The position numbers and the translations under genes were made by a program. This document shows, piece by piece, positions 18,067-26,635 of a stretch of DNA of 37,859 nucleotides. The notes under the pieces were generated by a model. The model made no database searches and was not told where the DNA came from. It worked only from the letters and a program-made list of their open reading frames with translations. Numbering within the stretch: the stretch's first letter is position 1; every line of letters begins with the position of its first letter. Source of the stretch: an uncultured Clostridia bacterium (GTDB taxonomy: Bacteria > Bacillota > Clostridia > UBA1381); NCBI GenBank assembly GCA_904395315.1, contig CAJFNT010000098.1:1-37859 (forward strand), given 5' to 3'.

Positions 18067-18777
18067 ATGCGTATAGCGGTTTGTGATGATGATGAACTTT
18101 GCTTGAAAGATGAATGCGCATTGATCACGGAAACAGCATCTGAAATGGGTATTGACTGTGAAGCAGAATGTTTTACGGATCCGGCTGAACTGATATCCGT
18201 GAAAGAAAAATATGAGATCATATTCCTCGATGTTGAAATGAAAAGTATGAGCGGCATAGAGGCGGCAGAGATGATACATAAGCAAAACAGCGGCGCGTTG
18301 ATCTTCTTTGTGACCAATCATGAGGGATACATGGATGAAGCGCTGAATAAGCACGCGTTTCGTTTTTGGATAAAGCCGATAAATAAGCAAAGGCTCGTAT
18401 ATGGGATAGAATCAGCGCTCGTGGAGCTTAGGAACGCTGATAAATATCTGCAGGTGATGATCGAAGGAAAACTTGCGCGTGTGCCGGTCGGTGAGATAAT
18501 TTATGCGTATGCTGAGAATAAGTCAACAAGACTGGTCACTAAAAGCGGAATAGTGGCTGTAAAGGAGCCGTTCAAAAATGTGGTAATGCGGCTTCCTGCC
18601 GAATTTTTCTGCAGATCACATGCAAGTTATTGCATTAATATGAATTATGTGGTAAGATATGATAAAAGCAATGTTGTCTGCCGCTGCGGAGAGATAGAGT
18701 ATACCGCGTATATGTCAAAGCGGTATTACAGCGCTTTTTCACGTAGGTTCATATGTTGGGCGGGTGATCATATATGA
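18067..18777 (+). CDS. LytTR-family response regulator (AgrA/LytR type)
   Basis: A 236-aa two-domain regulator. The receiver has the acidic pocket CDDDE (7-9), phospho-acceptor Asp55 in IIFLDVEM, FFVTNH and Lys103 in FWIKPINK. The C-terminal part (about 130-230) is a LytTR DNA-binding domain: IIYAYAENKSTRLVT, FCRSHASYCINMNYV. AgrA-type regulators bind paired direct repeats about 21 bp apart; I did not find a convincing pair in this window. RBS GGGGAG. It overlaps the downstream kinase gene by ATGA. Confidence 0.92.
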   Translation: MRIAVCDDDELCLKDECALITETASEMGIDCEAECFTDPAELISVKEKYEIIFLDVEMKSMSGIEAAEMIHKQNSGALIFFVTNHEGYMDEALNKHAFRFWIKPINKQRLVYGIESALVELRNADKYLQVMIEGKLARVPVGEIIYAYAENKSTRLVTKSGIVAVKEPFKNVVMRLPAEFFCRSHASYCINMNYVVRYDKSNVVCRCGEIEYTAYMSKRYYSAFSRRFICWAGDHI

Positions 18778-20048
18778 ATGATATATGTTTTGGCATAGGA
18801 ACATTGGTAGAATGCTTTTTTATGATATTGTTCATCAATACAACGTACACTTTAAAAACACACCGCGGAACATGCGTGATCTTTGCCATAATAGGATACC
18901 TTGCCGTGTGGACATCTGGCGTGTTTGCCAGCGCGGTTTTGTTTTATATAGTGTTCACATGTGTAAATACAGTTGTTCTTGGCGTATGCTGTAGATTGAC
19001 GATTATAAAGATAATATTGCATGGGATCATATTTTCTGTTCTCTTGTTCGTAAGTGAACTTATTGTGATATTTTCCGAACGCGATATAAGTTTTCTGATG
19101 GTTTTCGGGCAGAGTGTAAAATTTTTGATAAAGAGCAGAATAATATATGCGCTCGGACTTACTGTTTTCAGAAGTCTTACGCGGGAAATAAGGGTATCTG
19201 ATAACAGCTATTCGCCGTTCAATATAACAGTACACGCATTGAGCGCGGTTATTGCGGTCATAACTTTCGAGGGACTGTTTTCAAATAGAGTATATATGAT
19301 CATATATCTTATGCTTATTGTTATAAATATTGCGTCATTTGCCGCGTGGGAGATAATCGTTCTTCGCGCAAGAGAAATGCAGAAAGTGATAAATGAAAAC
19401 GAAAAGCATTATGCTGAGCTTGAAAGCTACAAGCTGCTTTCTGAAAAATATGAGAGTACGCGTATAATGAGGCATGATATAAAAGAACAGCTTATCACTC
19501 TGCAGGCGCTTATCAAGGACGGAGGAAGTGAGGCCAAAAAATTTGCGGGAAAGCTAGAGTCGTTAGGAAGAGAGCTTAATTATACCGAGTATACCGATAA
19601 CAAGGTATTGAATATACTTTTAAACCGTAAAATAAAAGAATGTCATGAGAACGGTATAGAGCTTTTTATCAGTTCGGGCGGAGCGAAGCTGGATATGATC
19701 CCCGAGTTGGAAACGGTGGCGATATTTTCGAATATTATCAACAATGCAATGGAAAGCTGTATGAGGTCGGAAGAGAAAAATATATTTATTGACCTCAGCA
19801 TATTGAATGGAGCTTTTACTGTGGTAAAGATCGAAAATAACTGTGATATCCCGCCGGAGACTTTTAATGGAAGTCTTATAACACAAAAGAATAATGGGGA
19901 ATTGCACGGCGTGGGAATGAAGAGCGTTGAAAATTCGCTTAAAAGCTGCGGCGGAAAAATAAGTTGGAGTTATGATAAGGAACGGCGATTTTTTAGGACA
20001 GTTATAATGTTTGCGCTGCAGGCGCGGCAAGTGGAGGATGAGCAATGA
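18774..20048 (+). CDS. AgrC-like sensor histidine kinase
   Basis: A 424-aa protein with about six transmembrane helices in the first 195 residues, a coiled-coil linker and a GHKL kinase domain. The phospho-acceptor is His234 in TRIMRHDIKEQL, the N-box is FSNIINNAMESC (about 318-329) and the G-box is HGVGMKSVENSLKSCGG (about 378). This is the quorum-sensing kinase type (AgrC, FsrC, ComD) that usually detects secreted peptides. No AgrB/AgrD-like gene is seen nearby, so the ligand is unknown. Start and stop overlaps on both sides imply coupled translation with the regulator and the next membrane protein. Confidence 0.92.
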   Translation: MNDICFGIGTLVECFFMILFINTTYTLKTHRGTCVIFAIIGYLAVWTSGVFASAVLFYIVFTCVNTVVLGVCCRLTIIKIILHGIIFSVLLFVSELIVIFSERDISFLMVFGQSVKFLIKSRIIYALGLTVFRSLTREIRVSDNSYSPFNITVHALSAVIAVITFEGLFSNRVYMIIYLMLIVINIASFAAWEIIVLRAREMQKVINENEKHYAELESYKLLSEKYESTRIMRHDIKEQLITLQALIKDGGSEAKKFAGKLESLGRELNYTEYTDNKVLNILLNRKIKECHENGIELFISSGGAKLDMIPELETVAIFSNIINNAMESCMRSEEKNIFIDLSILNGAFTVVKIENNCDIPPETFNGSLITQKNNGELHGVGMKSVENSLKSCGGKISWSYDKERRFFRTVIMFALQARQVEDEQ

Positions 20049-20533
20049 GCAGGACTCGAATAATGCTTCAAACAGTATCAATATCCGTTATTATTGGCGG
20101 TCTGGTGTTTTTGGCAGTGTATTTTGCCGGGCGGTTTATGACATATGCATATGTTCATGGCACAGAAACGGAATATGTCACTAAGATCGTATGCCTTTGT
20201 CTCGGAGGCGCTCTCGGATTGAGCGCGTTTATGTGGTCTATGGTCATTCAAGTAGGGATGAATGCGAAAAAAGAAATGAAAAAGCATATGGAGTTCGAAC
20301 GTGAAAGAAGGCGCGAACAGATGAAAAGGAGCCCGTATGCTGCATCGCTGTTTGATGTGATCGATGATGAAGGTAACAAGGAATTTTTCACTATTTACGG
20401 CAGCAAAGTAAAGCCCGGCGAAGACTTGGGACCGGTTTATACTGCGTTGCGTATGATAGCGCTGATATGCACATTTTTTACTGTAGGAGCCGGACTGATA
20501 TTGGTTTGTATGCTTATGTCGGTCACGGTATGA
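20045..20533 (+). CDS. Three-TM membrane protein of unknown function
   Basis: A 162-aa protein that I do not recognise. Predicted helices lie at about 9-28 (VSISVIIGGLVFLAVYFAG), 46-66 (IVCLCLGGALGLSAFMWSMV) and 137-160 (ALRMIALICTFFTVGAGLIL). Between the last two is a charged helix (KKEMKKHMEFERERRREQMK) and a compact segment with DVIDDEGNKEFFTIYG. Its ATG overlaps the kinase stop (ATGA) and follows GGAGGATGAG, so it is made together with the two-component system. It could modulate the kinase or be its target, but this is only from position. Confidence 0.7.
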   Translation: MSRTRIMLQTVSISVIIGGLVFLAVYFAGRFMTYAYVHGTETEYVTKIVCLCLGGALGLSAFMWSMVIQVGMNAKKEMKKHMEFERERRREQMKRSPYAASLFDVIDDEGNKEFFTIYGSKVKPGEDLGPVYTALRMIALICTFFTVGAGLILVCMLMSVTV

Positions 20534-20596
20534 TTTGGGACAAATCGCGGAAGACACTTTGCGGTTATACATAAATAAAGAAAGGGAAGCGAAATT

Positions 20597-23500
20597 ATGG
20601 GACTAAGAAGAGCTGTAACTGCTATGCTGGCAGTTGTGATGGTCTCCGGTTATGGATTTACCGTATCGGCAGATGAAGGGATCCCTGAGGTGGGATATGA
20701 AACGAGCGGATTCAAGGTAACAGATGTAAGGGAGTCTGAGATCCTTGATTCTGAATTGATAACATTTGAGCATGAAAAGACGGGCGCGCAGGTGCTGTAT
20801 GTTGCAAATGACGATATAAACCGTGCTTTTCAGATATCGTTCAGAACTCCGTCTTATGATGACACCGGACTTACTCATGTGTTTGAACATTCGGCATTGT
20901 CCGGAAGCGAGAAATATCCGTCTTCGACATTGGCGTTGAAACTGATGTCACAGACGTATTGTACATTTATGAATGCGACAACCAATCAGAACAATACAAA
21001 TTATATGATGTCGTCGCTTTCGGAGGAGCAGCTTTATAATCTTGCAGATTATTATCTGAGCGGAGTATTTGAAACACTTATATATTCCGATCCGTCGATA
21101 AAGGATCGGGAAGCTTGGCATTATGAGCTTGAATCGCCTGAAAGCGAGCTGACGCTTTCGGGAACGGTGTATAGTGAAATGCAGGGCATGGTAAACGATC
21201 TGAACAATGCTTCATATTACAATTATAAGCGCACTATGTTTCCGGGAAGCCCTACAGCGAACAATCCCGGCGGAGAGCCGGCGGCGATACCGGAGCTTAC
21301 GAATGAGGACATGATAGAGTATCACAGTGAATATTATCATCCGTCTAACTCTCTGACATACTTATACGGAGATCTTGACTATGAGCCGTTTCTGCAGCTG
21401 CTTGATTCATATTTTTCAAGATATGATAAAAAGGAAATAGATATCGATCTGAGTGTGAGCGATGATGCGCCCATGTATACAGAGCAGACATATGAGTTCC
21501 CTGTATCAGCGGATACCAAAACAGAGAACGGATCTACCATATATTATGCGTTTGAGTGTAAGGATGCTGACGCGAAAGATCTGGTTGCTCTTACCGGGTT
21601 TTGCTACTCTATGAGTTCGTCTACGCTTACGGAATTAGCCGATATCTTCCTGCCGGAGGCGGTAGTGGGATGCAGTATAGATACGCAGGGAGCAGAACCG
21701 GCGCTGATATTTGTGGCTCAGAATGTGGATCCTGAGGATAAGGATATATTTATAGAGATAGTGAATACTGCTATAGCGGAAAGCGGCGAAATGGACAGCG
21801 GTCTGAAAGATATGCTTTCGGCGCAGATAAGACTTTCAACATTGACTGCGCTCGACGCCGGAGATATAGGCGTTGGAGTATCGGTAAATGCCGCTTCGCT
21901 GTGGGGACCTACAGGTGATCCGTATTACTATTTTGATATGCAGGATATGTCGCTTGACGAGGCAAACTATGAATACAGCGGCGTTATTGATGAATATCTC
22001 AGCGGAGATTCACGCAGTTCGGTCACGATAACGGTTCCTAAAGCTGGATTGCTCGAGGAGAATGCCCAAGCGCTTAGAAACTCTTTAGCTGAAAAGAAAG
22101 CTTCAATGTCTGATGAAGAGATCAATGCTATCGTAGAAGCGACAAATGAATATAAAAACAGTGCTGAAGCGGGAAATGACGAGCAGGATGCACAGTTTAT
22201 AGATCAGATCAACTGCGTGGATGTCGGAGATCTGACAGAAACAATGAAAGACTATACTATAACGGACGAAACATCGGAGAGCAGAATAAGGTTCATATCA
22301 TCGGAGATAGGACTGGATGGGATAGGTCAGGGCCGGATAATGTTTGATGTGTCCGATTTCAGCGAGGAGGAATTGGATTATCTTGTGCTGTATAACTCGC
22401 TGTTGTTCAGTATGGGCACCGATAAGCACAATACGGCAGAATCGCTTTCTATGGAGGCGATGAATTACTGCAGCAGCTGCGGAACGGATATAATGACTGT
22501 TTCGGATGACAGCTCTGACGGATTCACACCGTATTTTATCTTTAAATGGACCGGATTCCCTGAAAACGCAAGTGAAATATACAGCTTGGCAGATGAAGTG
22601 ATATTCGGCACTGATCTGAGCAGCACCGAGCAGTTAAAACAGCTTATAGGATTTATGATAAATTCTACGAACGCTAATGTAAACGCAAACGCGTACACTG
22701 CGCTTGCGATGCATGCAGAGGCGGCGGGCACGCCGAGCGCGGCGTATGAGGAGGCAACACATGGGATCAGCGCACTCGATTTTATGGAGGAAGTTCTTGA
22801 AAAATTGGAGTCGGATCCCACGTCGGTAATAACGGCTCTCGACAATGTCAGAAAGAAGTTGTATAATAAGACGGGAGCGGTGGTTGTATATTCGGGAACA
22901 AAAGAGAATATAGCGAAAAACCGTGAGACGGCAGAGGCGTTTTTTGCTGATATCCCCGCTTTGGAAAAAACCGATATTGATTACAGTTCATTGATGATAC
23001 CGTATGAAAACATGGCATTGCCTATAGATTCTACGGTGAATTATAATGGTATCTATATCCCGTATGATAAAGCCGGAACAGAGTATAACGGAAAGGTGGA
23101 TGTGTTGCTGGCTCTGATAAACGATGCATATTTGACGCCGCAGCTTAGGAATAAGCATAATGCTTACGGCTCGCTGGTATCCTCCGGAGCGGGATTTACG
23201 ATAGTTTCATATCGTGATCCCGAGATAAGGGCTACTTTTGAGGAATACAGCGGATTGGCCGAATTTTTGAGAAGCGGAAATATCACTCAGGAGGATGTGG
23301 ATAATTATATAAAGAGCACGTATTCTTCATATATAAAACCGCACGGCGAGCTTGCGGATGCATATTGGGCGGCTGACGCGTATATGAGCGGGTTGGACAA
23401 TGAATATTATGATCTGCTTATAAACGAGATAAAGTCCACAACTGTTGAGGATATAAGAGGCTATGCGGATATCTTTGATAAATGGTATAATGATGGTTTG

Positions 23501-23941
23501 TGGTTTACTGCCGGTAACGGTGAGCAGATAAGCGAGAATGCTGATCTTTACGATACAATAATCGGCGGTGGATCCAATACGGTAACGATAATGATAGACG
23601 GAGCTGTTTTAGAGGCGCCGGTCGAGCCGTATATATCGGATGATGATATAACCATGGTGCCGATGCGCAGTATTTTTGAAGCCCTCGGAGCGGATGTCGA
23701 GTGGGACGAGGCAACACGTACCGTAACAGCCGAAAAGGATGGTGTTGAAGTACTGCTTACGATAGACAGCGCGGCTGTCATGATATTCGGGACGGACGGT
23801 TCCGTGAATGTATTGACAGCGGAAAGCCCGGCGGTCATTGTAGAAGATCACACAATGATCCCTGCAAGGATCGTGGCTGAGGCTCTCGGATGCAGTGTCG
23901 AGTGGGATGCCCAAAGCGAGACGGTATATATCACGCGTTAA
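20597..23941 (+). CDS. Secreted M16C (PreP-like) zinc metallopeptidase with C-terminal copper-amine-oxidase-N-like domain
   Basis: A 1114-aa protein with a Sec signal peptide (MGLRRAVTAMLAVVMVSGYG, likely cleaved near VSA-DEG). The inverted zinc motif HVFEH is at 94-98 and the distal zinc-ligand Glu is in GTVYSEMQGM (about 194), 96 residues after the second His, as in mitochondrial presequence protease. The paired M16 halves run to about residue 985. M16C enzymes enclose and degrade unfolded peptides of up to a few dozen residues. The last ~115 residues (VTIMIDGAVLEAP, MVPMRSIFEALGADVEWD, MIPARIVAEALGCSVEWD) form a copper-amine-oxidase-N-like repeat domain common in Clostridial exported proteins, probably for wall or surface association. 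RBS AAAGGGA. It is the last gene of its operon. Confidence 0.92.
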   Translation: MGLRRAVTAMLAVVMVSGYGFTVSADEGIPEVGYETSGFKVTDVRESEILDSELITFEHEKTGAQVLYVANDDINRAFQISFRTPSYDDTGLTHVFEHSALSGSEKYPSSTLALKLMSQTYCTFMNATTNQNNTNYMMSSLSEEQLYNLADYYLSGVFETLIYSDPSIKDREAWHYELESPESELTLSGTVYSEMQGMVNDLNNASYYNYKRTMFPGSPTANNPGGEPAAIPELTNEDMIEYHSEYYHPSNSLTYLYGDLDYEPFLQLLDSYFSRYDKKEIDIDLSVSDDAPMYTEQTYEFPVSADTKTENGSTIYYAFECKDADAKDLVALTGFCYSMSSSTLTELADIFLPEAVVGCSIDTQGAEPALIFVAQNVDPEDKDIFIEIVNTAIAESGEMDSGLKDMLSAQIRLSTLTALDAGDIGVGVSVNAASLWGPTGDPYYYFDMQDMSLDEANYEYSGVIDEYLSGDSRSSVTITVPKAGLLEENAQALRNSLAEKKASMSDEEINAIVEATNEYKNSAEAGNDEQDAQFIDQINCVDVGDLTETMKDYTITDETSESRIRFISSEIGLDGIGQGRIMFDVSDFSEEELDYLVLYNSLLFSMGTDKHNTAESLSMEAMNYCSSCGTDIMTVSDDSSDGFTPYFIFKWTGFPENASEIYSLADEVIFGTDLSSTEQLKQLIGFMINSTNANVNANAYTALAMHAEAAGTPSAAYEEATHGISALDFMEEVLEKLESDPTSVITALDNVRKKLYNKTGAVVVYSGTKENIAKNRETAEAFFADIPALEKTDIDYSSLMIPYENMALPIDSTVNYNGIYIPYDKAGTEYNGKVDVLLALINDAYLTPQLRNKHNAYGSLVSSGAGFTIVSYRDPEIRATFEEYSGLAEFLRSGNITQEDVDNYIKSTYSSYIKPHGELADAYWAADAYMSGLDNEYYDLLINEIKSTTVEDIRGYADIFDKWYNDGLWFTAGNGEQISENADLYDTIIGGGSNTVTIMIDGAVLEAPVEPYISDDDITMVPMRSIFEALGADVEWDEATRTVTAEKDGVEVLLTIDSAAVMIFGTDGSVNVLTAESPAVIVEDHTMIPARIVAEALGCSVEWDAQSETVYITR

Positions 23942-23959
23942 AAACTTAAAACAATAAAT

Positions 23960-24043
23960 AAGCTGCTGCTGAACGCATATATGCACAGGCAATTAGGTCG
24001 GGTAAAGATCTATGCCGCATATGCCGTTTGGCAGCAGCTTTTT
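23960..24043 (+). terminator. Long-stem terminator after the M16 peptidase gene
   Basis: AAGCTGCTGC pairs with GCAGCAGCTT, continued inward by AACG-CATAT with ATATG-C-CGTT (one bulge) and GGCA with TGCC, then T-rich DNA. The outer arms are 61 bases apart, so this is longer than usual for a terminator. Confidence 0.75.
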
Positions 24044-24223
24044 AAATGCATTTTACTGTATAATTTGTTATATTATGGTCGAATATGTAACATATAATGA
24101 ATAATGGATGTATATAAATTCGATATCGCAGAAAAAAGTGACATATTTTTATTAATAGATATGATTGATGATTATATAAGTTGACAAATAAAAACAAGCA
24201 ATGTAAAAAATTTTTAAAAAAAC

Positions 24224-24252
24224 TTGAAATTTTAATATATTTATGTTATCAT
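24224..24252 (+). promoter_or_regulatory. Promoter of the polysaccharide locus
   Basis: TTGAAA (24224-24229), 17-nt spacer, TATCAT (24247-24252). Transcription would begin near 24259, leaving a leader of about 260 nt before the first coding sequence. Confidence 0.7.
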
Positions 24253-24280
24253 ATCATATGTACAGAATATGAACAAGATC

Positions 24281-24390
24281 AATGGGGGATGGAAAAAAGA
24301 AAACGGGTGCGATACGAGCGCGGTTTTTTGTTATGGAAAATTTTAAATTCAGCGTTACGCTCATTCGAGCAGTCGTATATCCCACCCATT
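24281..24390 (+). ncRNA. Putative structured leader RNA of the polysaccharide operon
   Basis: The ends AATGGG-GGAT (24281-24290) and ATCC-CA-CCCATT (24379-24390) can form a 10-bp closing stem with a two-base bulge. Inside are a terminator-like hairpin (AAAACGGGTGCG-ATA-CGAGCGCGGTTTTTT, with mismatches) and two short perfect hairpins, AGCG-TTA-CGCT and GCTC-ATTC-GAGC. This layout suggests an attenuator, a riboswitch or the target of a processive antiterminator such as LoaP. I recognise no known riboswitch consensus. A 36-codon reading frame (24282-24392) crosses it but has no ribosome binding site. Pairings were found by eye. Confidence 0.4.
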
Positions 24391-24519
24391 AAATTATTAA
24401 TTTGATAAAGCACACAAAATCTATTTAAACAAGTGATGCAAAAGCGCACTCATTAATAACATAAAATGATGCATTACCGAAGTTGCAAAACTTTATAAAA
24501 GGAGATGTCTGGAGTGGGT

Positions 24520-24696
24520 ATGAGCAAAAAAATATCTATCGCTCAAGAAACAACACTGCGTGAACTTGAGGAGAGATACGGAGCAGATAAAAAGCTAAGG
24601 CTTATCGGTGAGGATGAAGATCTGGCAGTATTCATCTGCAGCAAACGTCAGCAGCCGCTCCATGATCAAAATTATTCATTTGAGGTGGGGATGTAA
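24520..24696 (+). CDS. Small protein (58 aa) at the head of the polysaccharide operon, unknown function
   Basis: Starts MSKKISIAQETTLRELEERY and ends with FICSKRQQPLHDQNYSFEVGM. It is charged, has no membrane segment or signal peptide and looks like a small cytoplasmic protein with an N-terminal helix. The ATG at 24520 is preferred, five bases after GGAG (24511-24514); GTG 24514, nine bases after AAGGAG, is nearly as good. The ribosome binding site of the next gene (GAGGTGGGG) lies inside its 3' end, so the two are coupled. Family unknown; a regulator or helper of the following aminotransferase is possible. Confidence 0.6.
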   Translation: MSKKISIAQETTLRELEERYGADKKLRLIGEDEDLAVFICSKRQQPLHDQNYSFEVGM

Positions 24697-24699
24697 TTT

Positions 24700-25899
24700 A
24701 TGAGAAATATACCGTTTTCGCCGCCGGATATGACAGAAGCGGAAATTGAAGAGGTAATCGAAGCGATTAAGTCCGGCTGGATAACGACCGGGCCAAAGAC
24801 GAAGGAGTTTGAAAAGCGTATTGCGGCATACTGCGGAACAGATAAGGCGGTATGTTTAAACTCAGCAACAGCTTGTCTTGAAATGACGCTTCGCGAATTG
24901 GGAATAGGGGAAGGCGACGAGGTCATTACTTCGGCTTATACATATACAGCATCATGCAGCCCTATAGTACATGTCGGAGCAACACCGATTTTGGTAGATG
25001 TGTCAAAAGACAGCACCGAAATGGATTATGACGCTCTTGAAAACGCAATAACCCCAAAAACAAAGGCTATAATCCCTGTTGACATAGCCGGCATCATGTG
25101 TGATTATGACAGAATATTCAATATAGTCGAGAGCAAAAAAAGCTTGTTTCATCCCAATAACGAGAAACAAGAAGCCATAGGGAGGATCGCTGTCATAGCT
25201 GATGGAGCGCATAGCTTCGGTGCGGAGCAAAACGGGATCATGAGCGGCAACAGAGCAGATTTTACGACATTCTCATTTCATGCCGTTAAAAATCTGACCA
25301 CAGCCGAAGGCGGCGCAGTCACGTGGCGGAACATAGACGGGATAGATAATGATAAATTATACAAAGATTATCAGCTGCTGTCACTGCACGGACAGTCAAA
25401 GGACGCGTTGGCGAAAAACCAGCTTGGAGCATGGGAGTACGATATTGTCGGACCATGGTATAAGTGCAATATGACTGATATAGCGGCAGCCATGGGGCTT
25501 GCACAGCTTGATCGGTATAAAGATATCCTTAATAAGAGAAGAGAATACATAAAAATGTATAATGACGGATTAAAGGATATGGATATATCCGTACTTGAAC
25601 ACTATGGGAGTGATCACAGCGGAAGCGGGCATCTGTATATGGTGCGCTTGAACGGTAAGGATCGTGAATACAGAGACAATTTTATAATAAAAATGGCAGA
25701 ACGGGGAGTTGTATCGAATGTTCATTATAAACCTCTTCCGATGCATACAGCATATAAAAAACTTGGATTTGATATAGCTGATTTTCCGAATGCGAAAGCT
25801 TTCTTTGAAAATGAGATCACATTGCCGTTAAATACAAAAATGACACGGGTTGATATCAAATATGTAATAGATATGTTTAAAGAGGTATACAATGCTTAA
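24700..25899 (+). CDS. DegT/DnrJ/EryC1/StrS-family sugar aminotransferase
   Basis: A 399-aa PLP enzyme that transfers an amino group to a keto-sugar nucleotide, typically the 4-keto-6-deoxy intermediate. Motifs: IPFSPPDMTEAEIEEV at the N-terminus, GWITTGPKTKEFEKRIA, the active-site lysine in FSFHAVKNLTTAEGG (about residue 197) and a C-terminal YKPLPMHTAYKKLG. Such enzymes prepare UDP-4-amino-4,6-dideoxy sugars. No 4,6-dehydratase is present in the window, so the substrate must be made by a gene elsewhere. It precedes and overlaps by eight bases a PglC-type transferase, the usual partner that loads such sugars on lipid. Base composition matches the upstream chromosome, unlike the following genes. 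Confidence 0.92.
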   Translation: MRNIPFSPPDMTEAEIEEVIEAIKSGWITTGPKTKEFEKRIAAYCGTDKAVCLNSATACLEMTLRELGIGEGDEVITSAYTYTASCSPIVHVGATPILVDVSKDSTEMDYDALENAITPKTKAIIPVDIAGIMCDYDRIFNIVESKKSLFHPNNEKQEAIGRIAVIADGAHSFGAEQNGIMSGNRADFTTFSFHAVKNLTTAEGGAVTWRNIDGIDNDKLYKDYQLLSLHGQSKDALAKNQLGAWEYDIVGPWYKCNMTDIAAAMGLAQLDRYKDILNKRREYIKMYNDGLKDMDISVLEHYGSDHSGSGHLYMVRLNGKDREYRDNFIIKMAERGVVSNVHYKPLPMHTAYKKLGFDIADFPNAKAFFENEITLPLNTKMTRVDIKYVIDMFKEVYNA

Positions 25900-26635
25900 A
25901 CAATGGAATGAACTTCCTCAATATATGCAGAGTGAAAATATATTGCCTTACTATGAAGCATTAAAAAAGAAAAGAGTACAGCTTGCTTTAAAACGAGGTT
26001 TTGATGTGGCAGTTGGAATTGTAGTTGCAGTGGTATTAATGCCAGTTATGCTGATTATATCAATTATGATAAAGATGGATTCAGATGGACCGGTTATGTT
26101 TAGGCAGGAACGCGTTACGGCATATGGGAAAAAATTTAGAATATTCAAATTCAGAACTATGGTTGTTAATGCAGAAAGCATAGGAGCACAGGTTACTTCT
26201 AAAGAGGACAGCAGGATAACAGGGGTAGGAAAGTTTATTAGAAAAACAAGACTTGATGAGTTACCGCAAATATTTAATGTCATAAAAGGAGATATGAGTT
26301 TTGTAGGAACTCGCCCTGAAGTACCGAGATATGTGGATAAGTACAGTGATGAGATGATGGCAACATTGTTGCTGCCTGCCGGCATCACATCAGAAGCAAG
26401 CATTTATTATAAGGATGAAGATGAATTATTAAGTGAAGCTGAAAATGTTGACTATACATATATCAATAGAGTCTTACCGGAGAAAATGAAATATAACCTA
26501 AGTTATATAAAAGAATATAGCTTTGTAAGAGATCTGAAGATTATGATAGATACAGTCTTGGCGGTAATAAAAAGGGATAGATTGAAAAAAACATATATTG
26601 AAAGAGAGTTGCAGAAAGTAGGACATGGACAATAA
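25892..26635 (+). CDS. Polyprenyl-phosphate phosphoglycosyl transferase (PglC-like initiating sugar transferase)
   Basis: A 247-aa monotopic enzyme that moves a sugar phosphate from a UDP-sugar to undecaprenyl phosphate, the first step of polysaccharide repeat-unit assembly. Features: a re-entrant hydrophobic helix (VAVGIVVAVVLMPVMLIISI, about 36-55), SDGPVMFRQERV, FRIFKFRTM, and the catalytic region TRLDELPQIFNVIKGDMSFVGTRPEVP. A roughly 30-residue extension precedes the core. Its start overlaps the aminotransferase stop, and the following glycosyltransferase overlaps its own end. The DNA turns AT-rich within this gene. Confidence 0.94.
   Translation: MLKQWNELPQYMQSENILPYYEALKKKRVQLALKRGFDVAVGIVVAVVLMPVMLIISIMIKMDSDGPVMFRQERVTAYGKKFRIFKFRTMVVNAESIGAQVTSKEDSRITGVGKFIRKTRLDELPQIFNVIKGDMSFVGTRPEVPRYVDKYSDEMMATLLLPAGITSEASIYYKDEDELLSEAENVDYTYINRVLPEKMKYNLSYIKEYSFVRDLKIMIDTVLAVIKRDRLKKTYIERELQKVGHGQ

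Noticed and set aside
24181-24405. 74-codon frame before the polysaccharide operon
   Set aside because: No ribosome binding site, runs through the promoter and the structured leader, and has low-complexity lysine-rich composition.
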